Positions 35,127 through 44,593 of a stretch of DNA of 64,000 bases are shown here, one piece after another. The stretch is from the NCBI RefSeq assembly GCF_019711415.1, contig NZ_JAIGNJ010000002.1, positions 62,001 to 126,000 on the forward strand. The letters run 5' to 3'. Below the pieces are notes generated by a model. It worked only from the letters and a program-made list of their open reading frames with translations. It ran no database searches and was not told where the DNA came from. Source of the stretch: Qipengyuania vesicularis. Its GTDB lineage: Bacteria; Pseudomonadota; Alphaproteobacteria; Sphingomonadales; Sphingomonadaceae. A program made the position numbers and the translations under genes. How positions within the stretch are numbered: position 1 is the stretch's first letter; each line of letters begins with the position of its first letter.

Positions 35127-36218
35127 TCAGTAACGCCCCCAGACGAAGCGGCTGGAGAGGGCGTAGTTCCATACCGACCCGATCGCGATGCCAACGAGGG
35201 CGGCGAGCAGCGAATGAAGTCCGCGTTCGAACAGCGTGCTGGCTATCGCGACATTGGCGAAAGCCCCGACCGAACAGGCGGCGATGAAGCTCAGCCAGCC
35301 GCGGAACATTTCACCAGCGCTCTTCAGCCGTCGATCGCGGTAAGTGAGGAAGTTGTTGAGCCAGAAGTTGAAGCTCATCGCGCCTAGAGTGGCGATCCCC
35401 TGGCTCCAGGCGAATTGCGCACCAGCGGCCAGCAGGCAGAGGTAAAGGATGGCGATATGCACCAGCACGCCCATGGCGCCGACCGTACCGAACAGCGCGA
35501 ACCGGGTGGGAATGAAGCGCCCGAAAGTCTTGTCGTAGAGGCCAGCGAGGAAATCGAGCGCGATGGCGCGGTCGAGCTTGCTTTCGCCAGTACGGCGCTT
35601 GGCAAAGTTCATCGGTATGTCGCGTACCGTGAGGGGCTTGTCCGATGTCGCCAGCAGGTCGAGCAAAATCTTGAAACCGATGCCCGATAGTTTCGGCACG
35701 AGCGAGAGGGCTGTCTCGGTCCGCAGGAGGAAGTATCCGCTCATCGGGTCGGTCAGCTCGACCCCCGTCAGCTTGCGGGCAAGCCTGTTGGCCAGCCCCG
35801 ACAGGCGCTCGCGTTCAGGGTCGGACCAGTCGCTGGTGCTTGCGCCATCGGCAAAGCGGCTCGCAACAGCGATGTCGGCCCCATCCGAGCGGACGGCATG
35901 CAGCATGGGCACGAGCAAGGCCGGATCATGCTGGTGATCGGCGTCCATGACAGCGACATAGGGCGCAGCGGTTGCGCAAAAGCCCTCGATCGCGGCGCTC
36001 GACAATCCCCTGCGGCCGATGCGCTGGATCACCCTGACCCGCCGGTCGCCGCGCGCCAGCCGCCGCGCCTCTTCGGCCGTCCCATCTGAAGAATTGTCAT
36101 CGATGACAAGGACTTCCCAGCCACTCTCGCCCAGCGCCTCTTCGATCCGCTCCACCAGCGGGGCAAGGTTGTCGCGCTCGTTGAGCGTGGGAAGGATGAT
36201 CGCGAGATCGAGCGTCAT
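35127..36218 (-). CDS. GT2 polyprenyl-phosphate glycosyltransferase fused to a GtrA domain
   Basis: A 363-residue two-domain protein. Residues 1 to about 225 form a DPM1-like GT2 catalytic domain with AIILPTLNERDNLAPLV, VIDDNSSDGT and MDADHQHDP (metal-binding DxD-type). Residues about 235-363 are a GtrA-like domain of four membrane segments (FALFGTVGAMGVLVHIAIL to WNYALSSRFVWG). The expected product is a polyprenyl-phosphate mannose or glucose that the GtrA part helps flip. The convergent GT39 gene next door is the natural user. The sugar is not determinable by eye. Confidence 0.92.
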   Translation of the reverse strand: MTLDLAIILPTLNERDNLAPLVERIEEALGESGWEVLVIDDNSSDGTAEEARRLARGDRRVRVIQRIGRRGLSSAAIEGFCATAAPYVAVMDADHQHDPALLVPMLHAVRSDGADIAVASRFADGASTSDWSDPERERLSGLANRLARKLTGVELTDPMSGYFLLRTETALSLVPKLSGIGFKILLDLLATSDKPLTVRDIPMNFAKRRTGESKLDRAIALDFLAGLYDKTFGRFIPTRFALFGTVGAMGVLVHIAILYLCLLAAGAQFAWSQGIATLGAMSFNFWLNNFLTYRDRRLKSAGEMFRGWLSFIAACSVGAFANVAIASTLFERGLHSLLAALVGIAIGSVWNYALSSRFVWGRY

Positions 36219-36249
36219 GCAGGCCGCCTGACGCGGTTTCTTCTCAATA

Positions 36250-37317
36250 TCAAGACACTGCGGTCAGCGCTCGCAAGACGGCATCGCCGATTTCTGCGGT
36301 CGATGCGCTGCCGCCAAGGTCCGCACCGCGCACATCGCTCGCCACAACCTTGGCGACGGCGCGTTCGATCCGCCCCGCTTCAGTCTCGCGGCCCAGCGAG
36401 TGGCGGAGCAGCATGGCAAGGCTGAGGATCGCGGCAACCGGATTGGCCTTGCCCTCACCCGCAATATCGGGCGCGCTGCCATGGATCGGCTCGTAGAGAC
36501 CAAAGGTGCCGAACTCGGTCTGCCGCTCGCCAAGGCTTGCGCTGGCAAGGAGGCCGATCGAGCCGACGCAGGCGCTCGCCTGGTCGGACAGGATGTCGCC
36601 GAAGAGGTTTCCTGTCAGGATGACGTCGAACTGGCCGGGGCTGCGCACCAACTGCATGGCAGCATTGTCGACATACATGTGATCGAGCGCGACGTCCGGG
36701 TATTCCTTCGCCACCTCGACCACCGTCTCGCGCCAGATGCGGCTGGTCTCGAGCACATTAGCCTTGTCCACGCTGGTCAGCTTGCCCCTGCGCTTCTGCG
36801 CCGCCCGAAAACCCGTGTGGGCGATGCGGCGCACCTCCGCCTCATTGTAGGACATGGCGTCCCAGCCCTCGCGCCCGCCCTCGCTGGTGCGTTCTCCCTT
36901 GTCGCCGAAATAGACGTCCCCATTGAGCTCGCGGACGACCAGCAGGTCGATGCCGCGCGCCACCTCCGGTTTCAGCGATGACATGTCCTCCAGCCCCGGA
37001 TAGCCAGCTGCGGGACGCAAGTTGGCAAACAGGCCTAGCTCGCTCCGGAGGCCCAGTATCGCCTGCTCGGGCCGGTGTTCGCGCGGCAAATCGTCGCATG
37101 CTGGATCGCCGACTGCGCCGAACAGCACTGCATCGGCGGCCTGCGCCATCTCGATCGTTTCCTGCGGCAGCGGATGGCCATGGCGCTTGTACGCTATGCC
37201 CCCGACATCGCCTTCCCAGATGGTGAGCTGCGGGAGCGACAGGGCATCGAGGACGCGGCGCGCCTGCGCTGTCACTTCGGGGCCGATCCCGTCGCCGGGG
37301 AGAATTGCCAGTTTCAT
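36250..37317 (-). CDS. leuB: 3-isopropylmalate dehydrogenase
   Basis: A 355-residue LeuB of leucine biosynthesis. It starts [18 protein letters not shown], has [45 protein letters not shown], the substrate lysine region [21 protein letters not shown] and the NAD-binding [17 protein letters not shown]. The length is normal. Its start abuts the recO stop with no gap, so the two form one unit. Confidence 0.96.
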   Translation of the reverse strand: MKLAILPGDGIGPEVTAQARRVLDALSLPQLTIWEGDVGGIAYKRHGHPLPQETIEMAQAADAVLFGAVGDPACDDLPREHRPEQAILGLRSELGLFANLRPAAGYPGLEDMSSLKPEVARGIDLLVVRELNGDVYFGDKGERTSEGGREGWDAMSYNEAEVRRIAHTGFRAAQKRRGKLTSVDKANVLETSRIWRETVVEVAKEYPDVALDHMYVDNAAMQLVRSPGQFDVILTGNLFGDILSDQASACVGSIGLLASASLGERQTEFGTFGLYEPIHGSAPDIAGEGKANPVAAILSLAMLLRHSLGRETEAGRIERAVAKVVASDVRGADLGGSASTAEIGDAVLRALTAVS

Positions 37318-37920
37318 TTATGCCATCCGTTCGAGCCGCTGCATCAGGAGTGACCTTGCGGCTAGAACGTCGGACCTCGTGTCGGCAAGCAGGTAGCGGG
37401 CGATTTGGCCCTCGTTTGCGCGCAGAATTTCCAGAGCCTCCTCAAGGCTCGCTATCTCCGGCTTGGCCCCGCCATAGCCAAGCTCTCGCAATAGGAGCAC
37501 TTCATAGCTCGCCAAGGCAGGCACCCAGCCGCGCGCCGAGGGGGCATTGCACACGGCATCGAGCAGCCCCGAAAGTGCGGAGTAGAGGCTGGGATAGGGA
37601 TTGCGCTCCGCCAGCGCGCTCGCCGTCAGGGCACAGGTCCAGGCGATGGCCGCTGCGGGAAGCGGCTCGGTCAGCCAGGGCCCACGGCTTTGTGTTAGCT
37701 CCAGGCGCGCGAAAGGTAGCTGGCTGTCGGACTTGGCGCGGATCTCCGTTTCGACGAGGTTGCCCGGGATCACCACCGGACGCAGCTGTCGTCCACGCCC
37801 ACCAGCGACATAGGCGGCGACAACACCGCTCTCTTCGGTCAGCAGGCGTGCGATAACCGCTGTCTCGCCATGCGGACGAGCCGAGAGCAGGATAGCTGGC
37901 GCGCGAAGGTGCATGGCCAC
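37318..37920 (-). CDS. recO: DNA repair protein RecO
   Basis: A 200-residue RecO, which with RecF and RecR loads RecA on gaps. The N-terminal OB fold carries APAILLSARPHGETAVIARLLTEE and GRGRQLRPVVIPGNLVE, followed by the helical domain with YPSLYSALSGLLDA and FELLLLRELGYG-like ASYEVLLLRELGYG. The length is short but normal for alphaproteobacteria without the usual zinc module. It ends directly before leuB. Confidence 0.93.
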   Translation of the reverse strand: MAMHLRAPAILLSARPHGETAVIARLLTEESGVVAAYVAGGRGRQLRPVVIPGNLVETEIRAKSDSQLPFARLELTQSRGPWLTEPLPAAAIAWTCALTASALAERNPYPSLYSALSGLLDAVCNAPSARGWVPALASYEVLLLRELGYGGAKPEIASLEEALEILRANEGQIARYLLADTRSDVLAARSLLMQRLERMA

Positions 37921-37946
37921 GGCCTACACCATCGCTGCCGGTTTGA

Positions 37947-38192
37947 TCACTTGTGCTTGGCTTCCAGCGCGGCGACGCGAGCGGCGAGGTCTTCGGCCTG
38001 TTCGCGGGCCTTGGCGGCCATGGTCTTGACCGCATCGAACTCTTCGCGCGTCACGAAATCCATCCCGCCGAAGGCCTCTTTCGCGCGCTCACGCGCAGTC
38101 TCGCGCGCCTCGCGGGTCATGCCGGCGAGTGTGCCGGCCGCCGAATTGGCGAGTTTGACGAAGTCGGCGATCATCGGGTTCTGGCTTTGCAT
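37947..38192 (-). CDS. UbiK-like accessory factor (BMFP family)
   Basis: An 81-residue protein of the BMFP/UbiK type. The N-terminal half is an amphipathic helix (MIADFVKLANSAAGTLAGM), followed by FVTREEFDAVKTMAAKAR and a C-terminal coiled coil (AEDLAARVAALEAKHK). Family members are membrane-fusogenic peptides; UbiK helps assemble the ubiquinone biosynthesis complex. It lies just upstream of recO on the same strand. Confidence 0.88.
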   Translation of the reverse strand: MQSQNPMIADFVKLANSAAGTLAGMTREARETARERAKEAFGGMDFVTREEFDAVKTMAAKAREQAEDLAARVAALEAKHK

Positions 38193-38223
38193 GGGCGCTA
38201 TCTAGGCGCGGCGGGGCGGCAGT

Positions 38224-38799
38224 TCAATTGCCGATCCGCACCCGCTCGATCCGGTCGCCCTGCGATCCACCATCCGCATCGGGATTGAGTTGCAGGAACT
38301 CGTAATTGAGCAGCGTCGCAAAGCAGACCCATGCAAGATAGGGCAGCAGCAGTATCCCGGCGATTTTGCGGACCCTCCAGAACAGCGCGATCACGACGAG
38401 CAGGGTGAGGACGATCGCGACCAACAGGCCGAGCGCGAGGGCCAACTCCTGCATCCCGAAAAACACCGGTGACCAAGCCAGGTTCAGCACGAAATGCAGC
38501 GCAAATACCGTGAGGGCGGCGCCCCTGCCGCGCGCGCCCCAGGCCGAGGCCACGAAGGCGGCTGCGAAACCGATCATGACGTAAAGGATCGACCAGACGA
38601 TGCCGAACCACTTGGGTTCGGGATAAATCGAGGGCTTCTCCAGCGACTGGAACCAGGCGCTGTTCGGGCCTGCGCCGAGCTGGCCGGAAAGGAAGCCCAG
38701 CAGGAGGCACAGCGGCACGAGGAACAGGGCCCAGCGGAGGAAACTTGCGCGAAGCTGCCCGCGCGATGCCAGCATGTTCATAAAGCTACTCTTCCCCAA
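38224..38799 (-). CDS. tspO: TspO/MBR family protein
   Basis: A 191-residue membrane protein with five hydrophobic segments and the TspO pattern: WFQSLEKPSIYPEPKWFGIVWSILY, a middle HFVLNLAWSPVFFG, and FWRVRKIAGILLLPYLAWVCFATLLNYEFLQLNPD. These proteins bind porphyrins or steroids and, in photosynthetic alphaproteobacteria, regulate pigment genes with light and oxygen. An internal ATG six codons in is an alternative start. Confidence 0.92.
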   Translation of the reverse strand: MGKSSFMNMLASRGQLRASFLRWALFLVPLCLLLGFLSGQLGAGPNSAWFQSLEKPSIYPEPKWFGIVWSILYVMIGFAAAFVASAWGARGRGAALTVFALHFVLNLAWSPVFFGMQELALALGLLVAIVLTLLVVIALFWRVRKIAGILLLPYLAWVCFATLLNYEFLQLNPDADGGSQGDRIERVRIGN

Positions 38800-38886
38800 G
38801 CGACCCGATTCGTGGAGCGGACATTAGAATCGCGGTTGCCTTGCTTGCAATGCGCACTGTTGTTTCCGCTGGGCAAAGCTGCGCGT

Positions 38887-39612
38887 TCAAAACCGCAGCA
38901 GGATCTTCTGCGCGAGCTTCGGCGAGAAGGAGTGCATGCGCCTCAGCGTTTTCACCATGCCGATGAAGGCCTCCTCGCGACGGTCTTCGATCGCCTCGAC
39001 GATGGCGCCTGCGCATTCGGCAACGCTGAGCTTCTTGCCCTCCCGTCCATCGGTCATTTGTGTTTCGACCATTGGCGGCAGAGCCTCCAGCAGGTGAATA
39101 CCGCTCTCACGCAATTGCTCGCGCGCGCCGATCGAATAGCTGCGCAGCCCGGCCTTGGTCGCGCAATAGAGCGGCCCGGAAGCGCTCGGTGTGATCGCAA
39201 GACCGGACGTCACGTTGACGATCATCGGATCGTTGCCGCGCTTGAGGTTCTCGTGCAGCCGCGCTCCCAGCAGGATGGGCGCAGTAAGGTTCGCGTGGAT
39301 GTTCTCTTCGATATCCGATGCCTCGACCGCGCCGCGGCGGAAGTCGTGGTCACGGCCCATCCCGGCATTGTTGATGAGGATATCCAGCGGCGCGGCGCCC
39401 CAGGCCTTCACCACCGCCTCGACACCGCCAGAATGCGAGAAATCGGCCTCGATAGTCGCAAAACCTTCGGCCGCCATGCGGGCAAGCTTCTCCGGAGAGC
39501 GACCGGTGAGCGTCACCTCTGCGCCCCGGGCGGTGAGCTGTCTCGCCAGTTCCTGGCCGATGCCGTCGCTGCCACCTGTCAGCAATACGCGCTTGCCGGC
39601 AAGCCTAGTCAT
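38887..39612 (-). CDS. Short-chain dehydrogenase/reductase
   Basis: A 241-residue SDR with the nucleotide-binding GGSDGIGQE near residue 13, NNAGMG near 90 and the catalytic YxxxK in YCATKAGLRSYS. The substrate is not known. The start at 39612 overlaps the stop of the upstream epimerase-type gene by ATGA, so the two reductases are co-translated and may act on the same or successive substrates. Members of this subgroup often carry an N-terminal TxxxGxG exactly as here. Confidence 0.88.
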   Translation of the reverse strand: MTRLAGKRVLLTGGSDGIGQELARQLTARGAEVTLTGRSPEKLARMAAEGFATIEADFSHSGGVEAVVKAWGAAPLDILINNAGMGRDHDFRRGAVEASDIEENIHANLTAPILLGARLHENLKRGNDPMIVNVTSGLAITPSASGPLYCATKAGLRSYSIGAREQLRESGIHLLEALPPMVETQMTDGREGKKLSVAECAGAIVEAIEDRREEAFIGMVKTLRRMHSFSPKLAQKILLRF

Positions 39613-40634
39613 GGTTTCACCACGCCGTGGGCGATCAGGCTCTTCGCGCAATCGACGACGCTGTCTTCTTCGGACCGGGTCTTCCAGCCGAGCCGCTTTT
39701 CAGCATGGCTTGCGTCGACATTGCGGGTCTTGCCGATCTCGCTTTTGATCGAGCGCACACCGGGATTGAACAGGCTGAGGACCGACACCATCCAGTTCGG
39801 CATCACCTTCTTGGGCACCTTGCGTGTATGTTCGGGTGGCAAGCGCTCGCGCAGGACATCGGCAATCTCGATGATTTTCATGAACTTGCCCGCGGCAAGG
39901 AAGCGCTCGTTCGCGAGGCCCGGTTCTTCGAGGCAGCGCACATGCAGGTCGGCACAGTCGCGCGTGTCGACGATTGCGAAACCGAGGTCGGGCGCCATCG
40001 GCATGGACCCGTCGAGCACCTGTTTCACCGCCTCGACCGATGGCGAGAAATCCGGATCTTCCACAGGGCCCAGCACCATCGACGGATTGACCGAGACAAA
40101 CTCCATGTCCCCGCCATGCTCCGCCATCCAGTCGCGCGCCGCGCGCTCGGCAATGGTCTTGGATTTAACGTAGGGGTAGACATCGGGGTGCGTCACATCG
40201 GTCCAGTCGCTTTCGTCGACGGTATAGACCTTGTCGCTGCGGCCGTAGGCGACCGCCGCCATTGAGCTGGTCTGGACAAAGCGCTTCACGCCCGCTTCCT
40301 GGGCGAAGCGCAAGGCCCGCAGTGTTCCTTCGCGTGCGGGGACGATCATCTCGTTCTCGTCCTTCGGCGTGGAGGCGGCGATGGGAGACGCAACGTGGGC
40401 GACATGGGTGCAACCCGCCACTGCCTCAGCCCAGCCGGCATCGTCCATCAATTCGGCTTCGAAGATCCTGAGTCGATCTTCGCCGGGGTTGCCCAGCCGG
40501 TTGCGAAGGATCTGCTCGCTCTTGGCCTTGCTGCGCACGGTGGCATGGACCGTCCAGCCCTTGGCGAGCAGCTGCCTGATCAACTCGCCGGCGATGTAGC
40601 CCGTGCCCCCGGTTACAAGAACTTTGCCTGCCAT
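39609..40634 (-). CDS. NAD-dependent epimerase/dehydratase family (dihydroflavonol-reductase-like) oxidoreductase
   Basis: A 341-residue extended SDR. It begins MAGKVLVTGGTGYIAGELI (Rossmann GxxGxxG), has HVASPI near residue 75, the YxxxK motif in YVKSKTIAER and NPSMVLGP. This is the aldehyde/dihydroflavonol 4-reductase-like subgroup, which reduces aldehydes or ketones with NADPH. The substrate is unknown. The ATG at 40634 fits the Rossmann start. The following SDR gene overlaps it by 4 bp. Confidence 0.88.
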   Translation of the reverse strand: MAGKVLVTGGTGYIAGELIRQLLAKGWTVHATVRSKAKSEQILRNRLGNPGEDRLRIFEAELMDDAGWAEAVAGCTHVAHVASPIAASTPKDENEMIVPAREGTLRALRFAQEAGVKRFVQTSSMAAVAYGRSDKVYTVDESDWTDVTHPDVYPYVKSKTIAERAARDWMAEHGGDMEFVSVNPSMVLGPVEDPDFSPSVEAVKQVLDGSMPMAPDLGFAIVDTRDCADLHVRCLEEPGLANERFLAAGKFMKIIEIADVLRERLPPEHTRKVPKKVMPNWMVSVLSLFNPGVRSIKSEIGKTRNVDASHAEKRLGWKTRSEEDSVVDCAKSLIAHGVVKP

Positions 40635-40713
40635 GATCCATCTCCGTGCTTTGCCTTTGTGATGATTAGGGCCTAGCCGATGTGCGTGCAATCGCCGGGG
40701 ACAAGGACAACCG

Positions 40714-41817
40714 ATGGCGCATTACGATTTCATCGTGATCGGGGCAGGCATTGCCGGCTTGTCTGCGGCAGCACGGCTCGCAAAGCATGGCTCGACACTC
40801 GTGATCGAAGCGGAGAGCGCGCCCGGCTTTCACTCCTCCGGGCGCAGTGCAGCCTTCGCGCATTACGACATGGCAAGTCCGATGGTCCGCGCACTGACCG
40901 CGGCCAGCATGCCCCTGCTCACCGAACCCGCGGCGCATGAGCACCCGGCCCTGTTTATCGCTGCGAAGGGAGAAGAGGCGGCGCTTGCTGGTTTGTTCGA
41001 CGCCTACCGGGAGTGGGCGCCGGAAGTAGAACGCCTGACTGCCGATGAGGCGCGCAAGCTCGTGCCCGTGCTGCGCGAAGACTGGCTGTCGGGTGCAATT
41101 CTCGATCGCCGTGCGAAGAAGCTCGATGCCCATGCCATGCTCGAGGGCCATCGCAAGCAGCTCCTGGAATCGGGCGGCACGCTCGATTGCGGGAACGAGG
41201 TCATCGCCCTGCGCCAAGAGGGCAGTCGATGGGTTGTCGAGACGCGCAACGACCATCATTCGGCCGGGACGATCGTCAACGCGGCAGGGGCCTGGGCTGA
41301 CCATATCGCCCGGCTTGCCGGTATCGCACCGCTCGGTCTCCAGCCGCTACGCCGCACCGTGATTACCTACGACGTTGCCGGAGCCCTCAATGTGTCCGGA
41401 TGGCCATTCACCAAGACGGTGGGGCCCGATCTCTATTTCGAGGCTGAGGGACAGGGCCGCCTGCTCGCCTGTCCGATGGACGAGGGGCCGAGCCAGCCAT
41501 GCGACGCCCAGCCGGATGAGGAGGACATTGCGCTGGCCGCCTGGCGGGTCGAACAAATCACGACGTTGGAAGTCAGACGGCTCGCTGGCAAATGGGCCGG
41601 GCTCAGGAGCTTCCTACCAGACCGGCAACCCGTGGCCGGGTTCGATGGAGCAGCATCGGGGTTCTTCTGGCTTGCAGGCCAAGGCGGCTTTGGCCTCCAG
41701 ACATCGCCCGCCATGGCGCTCGCTACCGAGGCGCTGGTTGCGCGGCTCGACTGGCCCGATGCGCTGGAAGCAGTCGGAGTGAGCAAGCAATCGCTCTCCC
41801 CCGAACGCCTCGCCTAG
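40714..41817 (+). CDS. FAD-dependent oxidoreductase (DAO family)
   Basis: A 367-residue flavoprotein. The N-terminal FAD-binding motif is FIVIGAGIAGLSAAARLAKHG. A matching motif late in the protein, FFWLAGQGGFGLQTSPAMA, closes the FAD site. The rest matches D-amino-acid oxidase/glycine oxidase-like enzymes and the hydroxyglutarate oxidase type. The substrate is not known; a D- or N-methyl amino acid or a 2-hydroxy acid is likely. The stop interlocks with the convergent gor through a shared CTAG. Confidence 0.88.
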   Translation: MAHYDFIVIGAGIAGLSAAARLAKHGSTLVIEAESAPGFHSSGRSAAFAHYDMASPMVRALTAASMPLLTEPAAHEHPALFIAAKGEEAALAGLFDAYREWAPEVERLTADEARKLVPVLREDWLSGAILDRRAKKLDAHAMLEGHRKQLLESGGTLDCGNEVIALRQEGSRWVVETRNDHHSAGTIVNAAGAWADHIARLAGIAPLGLQPLRRTVITYDVAGALNVSGWPFTKTVGPDLYFEAEGQGRLLACPMDEGPSQPCDAQPDEEDIALAAWRVEQITTLEVRRLAGKWAGLRSFLPDRQPVAGFDGAASGFFWLAGQGGFGLQTSPAMALATEALVARLDWPDALEAVGVSKQSLSPERLA

Positions 41818-43166
41818 CGCATCAGCACGAGCTCTTCGGCCATGGTCGGGTGAATGGCCGTGGTTGCGTCGAAATCGGCCTTTGTCAGCCCTGCCTTCAC
41901 TGCAATCGCAGCTGCCTGCATCATCTCCGCTGCTTCGGGCGCGATCATGTGGATGCCAACGATCTTCCCGCTGTCGCCATCGCAGACCATCTTAAACAGG
42001 CTGCGTTCGTCCCGCCCGGCGAGCACATTCTTCATCGGTCGGAAGTCGGACAGGTATACCTTGACCGAGCCCAGCTTGTTCTTGGCCTCACCCTCCGTCA
42101 TGCCGACGGCGGCAATCGGCGGGTGGCTGAACACAGCACTGGGAATGCAGCCGTGATCGACCGCGACCGGCTCGTGGCCGCCGAAGACCGTGTCGGCAAA
42201 GGCCTGGCCTTCGCGGATCGCCACCGGGGTCAGCTGCACGCGGTCGGTGACATCGCCGACCGCGTAGATGTGGTCGACATTGGTCTTGCTGAAGCGGTCG
42301 ACCTTGATCTCGCCCTTCTCGCCGAGCTCGACGCCCGCCTTGTCCAGCCCCAGGCCTCCCGTGTTCGGCGTGCGGCCCGTGGCGAACATGACCTGGTCGA
42401 CACGCTCCTCGTCGCAATCGGTCAGCTTCACGAAGAAACCGCCGTCTTCGCACGGCTTGATGTATTCGAACTTCGTGTTGAACTTGAAGTCGATGCCCTT
42501 CTTCATCGAGATCAGGAGCAAGCGTTCACGCAAAGCCTCGTCATAGCTGCGCAATAGCTGGTCGCCCCGATTGACGATGCAGACCTTGCTGCCGAACTCG
42601 TTGAAAATGCCGGCAAACTCATTGGCGATATATCCGCCGCCCGCGATGATGATTTTCTTGGGAAGCTCGTCGAGGTGGAACGCCTCGTTCGAGGTGATCG
42701 CATGCTCCGCGCCCTCGACATCGGGGATTTGCGGGCGTGCGCCGGTGGCGATGAGGATATATTTCGCCGTGATCTTCTGCCCGTCTGCCAGAGTGATTTC
42801 GTGAGCGCCCGAGATTTCGGCCCGCTGGCTGAAAACGGTGACATCGTGGTTTTCAAGCGTGTTCGTATATGCGCCCTCGAGCCGGTCGACATCCTTCAAC
42901 ACATTGTCGCGCAGCTTCTTCCAGTTGAAGGTCTTCTCCCCGACTTCCCAGCCGAAGTTGGCGCAGTCTTCGAGGTCCTCGGCGAAGTGGGCGCCGTAGA
43001 CGAGCATCTTCTTCGGCACGCAGCCACGAATGACACAGGTGCCGCCGACCCGATACTCCTCGGCGATTGCGACCCGCGCGCCATGTGCAGCGGCGACGCG
43101 CGATGCACGTACACCGCCCGAGCCCGCGCCAATCGTGAAGAGGTCGTAATCGTAAGTCTCGGCCAT
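41814..43166 (-). CDS. gor: Glutathione-disulfide reductase
   Basis: A 450-residue pyridine nucleotide-disulfide reductase. The FAD motif is TIGAGSGGVRASRVAA, the redox pair C44/C49 is in GGTCVIRGCVPKKM, the NADPH-binding motif is AGGGYIANEFAGI and the C-terminal His-Glu is near HPTMAEELVLMR. The spacing of the redox pair and the C-terminal end support glutathione reductase over the dihydrolipoamide or mercuric types. It converges on the DAO gene. Confidence 0.93.
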   Translation of the reverse strand: MAETYDYDLFTIGAGSGGVRASRVAAAHGARVAIAEEYRVGGTCVIRGCVPKKMLVYGAHFAEDLEDCANFGWEVGEKTFNWKKLRDNVLKDVDRLEGAYTNTLENHDVTVFSQRAEISGAHEITLADGQKITAKYILIATGARPQIPDVEGAEHAITSNEAFHLDELPKKIIIAGGGYIANEFAGIFNEFGSKVCIVNRGDQLLRSYDEALRERLLLISMKKGIDFKFNTKFEYIKPCEDGGFFVKLTDCDEERVDQVMFATGRTPNTGGLGLDKAGVELGEKGEIKVDRFSKTNVDHIYAVGDVTDRVQLTPVAIREGQAFADTVFGGHEPVAVDHGCIPSAVFSHPPIAAVGMTEGEAKNKLGSVKVYLSDFRPMKNVLAGRDERSLFKMVCDGDSGKIVGIHMIAPEAAEMMQAAAIAVKAGLTKADFDATTAIHPTMAEELVLMR

Positions 43167-43231
43167 CCGGCGCTCCTGTCAGCTGTTGCGCGTGTCTCTC
43201 GCCAACAGGACGCGCCTTGGCAAGTTCCGAC

Positions 43232-44593
43232 TTACCTTACGCCGCGCGACCTGTTGCGGTTACGGTTGCGATTGCCGCCAGGACGACCGCCCTGCCCCTG
43301 ACCGGCACTGGCAGGCCTGCCCTTGCGCGCAGGGTGCTTCTGCTTCGGCTTGGGTTTGGCTGCACCGCCCGCTGGGCGAACCTTCGGCCTGGCGAGACGC
43401 GGCTTCTGCTCGCGCTTGGTGGGGCCAACGCCTTCCACCACGGCACGGAAATTGTCCGGAAGCGGCAGGCGCTCGAATTCCGCGTCGGTCTTCTTGCGAA
43501 TGTCCTTGAGGTAATCGCGCTCGTCCTCGGCGCAGAAGGCAATCGCGATGCCATCCTTGCCCGCACGTGCGGTGCGGCCGATGCGGTGCACATACTGCTC
43601 CGGTACGTTGGGCAGCTCGTAGTTGATCACGTGGCTCACGCCCGGGATATCGATCCCGCGCGCGGCAACGTCGGTGGCAACGAGGATCGGCGTCTTGGCG
43701 CGTTTGAACTCGTCGAGCGCTCGCTGGCGCTGCGGCTGGCTCTTGTTGCCGTGGATGGCATTGGCGGGAATGCCGCTCTGGCCGAGCTTCTTCACCACGC
43801 GGTCACAGCCATGCTTGGTGCGTGCGAAGATGAGCACGCGTTCGAATTCGCCCGGCACCTTGTGGCGTTCGGACAGGATCATTTCGAGCAGCGTCTGCTT
43901 TTCGTCCTGCTGGACCATGAAGAGATACTGGTCGATGCGCTCTGCCGTCGTGCTTTCGGGCGTGACGCTGACCTTCACAGGGTTGCGGCAGTATTGTCCG
44001 ACCAGCTCCTGGATTTGCTTGGGCATGGTCGCGCTGAAGAACAGCGTCTGACGGTCATCGGGTACGAGCTGGCTAATACGTCGCAGCGCGTGGATAAATC
44101 CGAGGTCAAGCATCTGGTCAGCCTCGTCGAGCACCAGCACCTCGACCTTGTCGAGGGTGAACGCCTTCTGGTCGATCAGGTCGAGCAGGCGGCCCGGCGT
44201 CGCAACGAGGATGTCGGTGCCACGATGCAGCTTGTTGCGGTCCTTGTTGACCGAAGTACCGCCAACGATCGAATGGACCTTGAGGCCCGCCAGCGCGCCG
44301 TAATCCTTGGCGCTATCCGCGATCTGGCCTGCCAGCTCGCGCGTTGGGGCAAGCACCAGCATGCGGCAGGATTTGAACGGGGTCTGCTTGTCCGCCTCGC
44401 GCAGGCGATCGATGCTGGGCAGCATGAAAGCAGCGGTCTTGCCGGTGCCGGTCTGGGCAATACCCAGCAGGTCGCGTCCTTCGAGAACGCGCGGAATGGC
44501 CTGCGCCTGGATCGGCGTGGGTTCATTGTAGCCCTTCAGATCGAGGGCCTGGAGAACGGGCTGCGACAGCCCGAGGTCAGTGAATTGTGTCAT
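43232..44593 (-). CDS. DEAD-box RNA helicase, RhlE-like
   Basis: A 453-residue DEAD-box protein. The Q-motif region is GYNEPTPIQAQAIP. Motif I is AQTGTGKT, motif II is VLDEADQMLDLGF, SAT follows in FFSATMPKQ, and motif VI is YVHRIGRTARAGKDG. The C-terminal tail is rich in Gly, Arg, Lys and Asn, typical of cold-inducible RhlE proteins that remodel mRNA and pre-rRNA. The chosen ATG gives the MTQFTDLGLS start. Confidence 0.93.
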   Translation of the reverse strand: MTQFTDLGLSQPVLQALDLKGYNEPTPIQAQAIPRVLEGRDLLGIAQTGTGKTAAFMLPSIDRLREADKQTPFKSCRMLVLAPTRELAGQIADSAKDYGALAGLKVHSIVGGTSVNKDRNKLHRGTDILVATPGRLLDLIDQKAFTLDKVEVLVLDEADQMLDLGFIHALRRISQLVPDDRQTLFFSATMPKQIQELVGQYCRNPVKVSVTPESTTAERIDQYLFMVQQDEKQTLLEMILSERHKVPGEFERVLIFARTKHGCDRVVKKLGQSGIPANAIHGNKSQPQRQRALDEFKRAKTPILVATDVAARGIDIPGVSHVINYELPNVPEQYVHRIGRTARAGKDGIAIAFCAEDERDYLKDIRKKTDAEFERLPLPDNFRAVVEGVGPTKREQKPRLARPKVRPAGGAAKPKPKQKHPARKGRPASAGQGQGGRPGGNRNRNRNRSRGVR

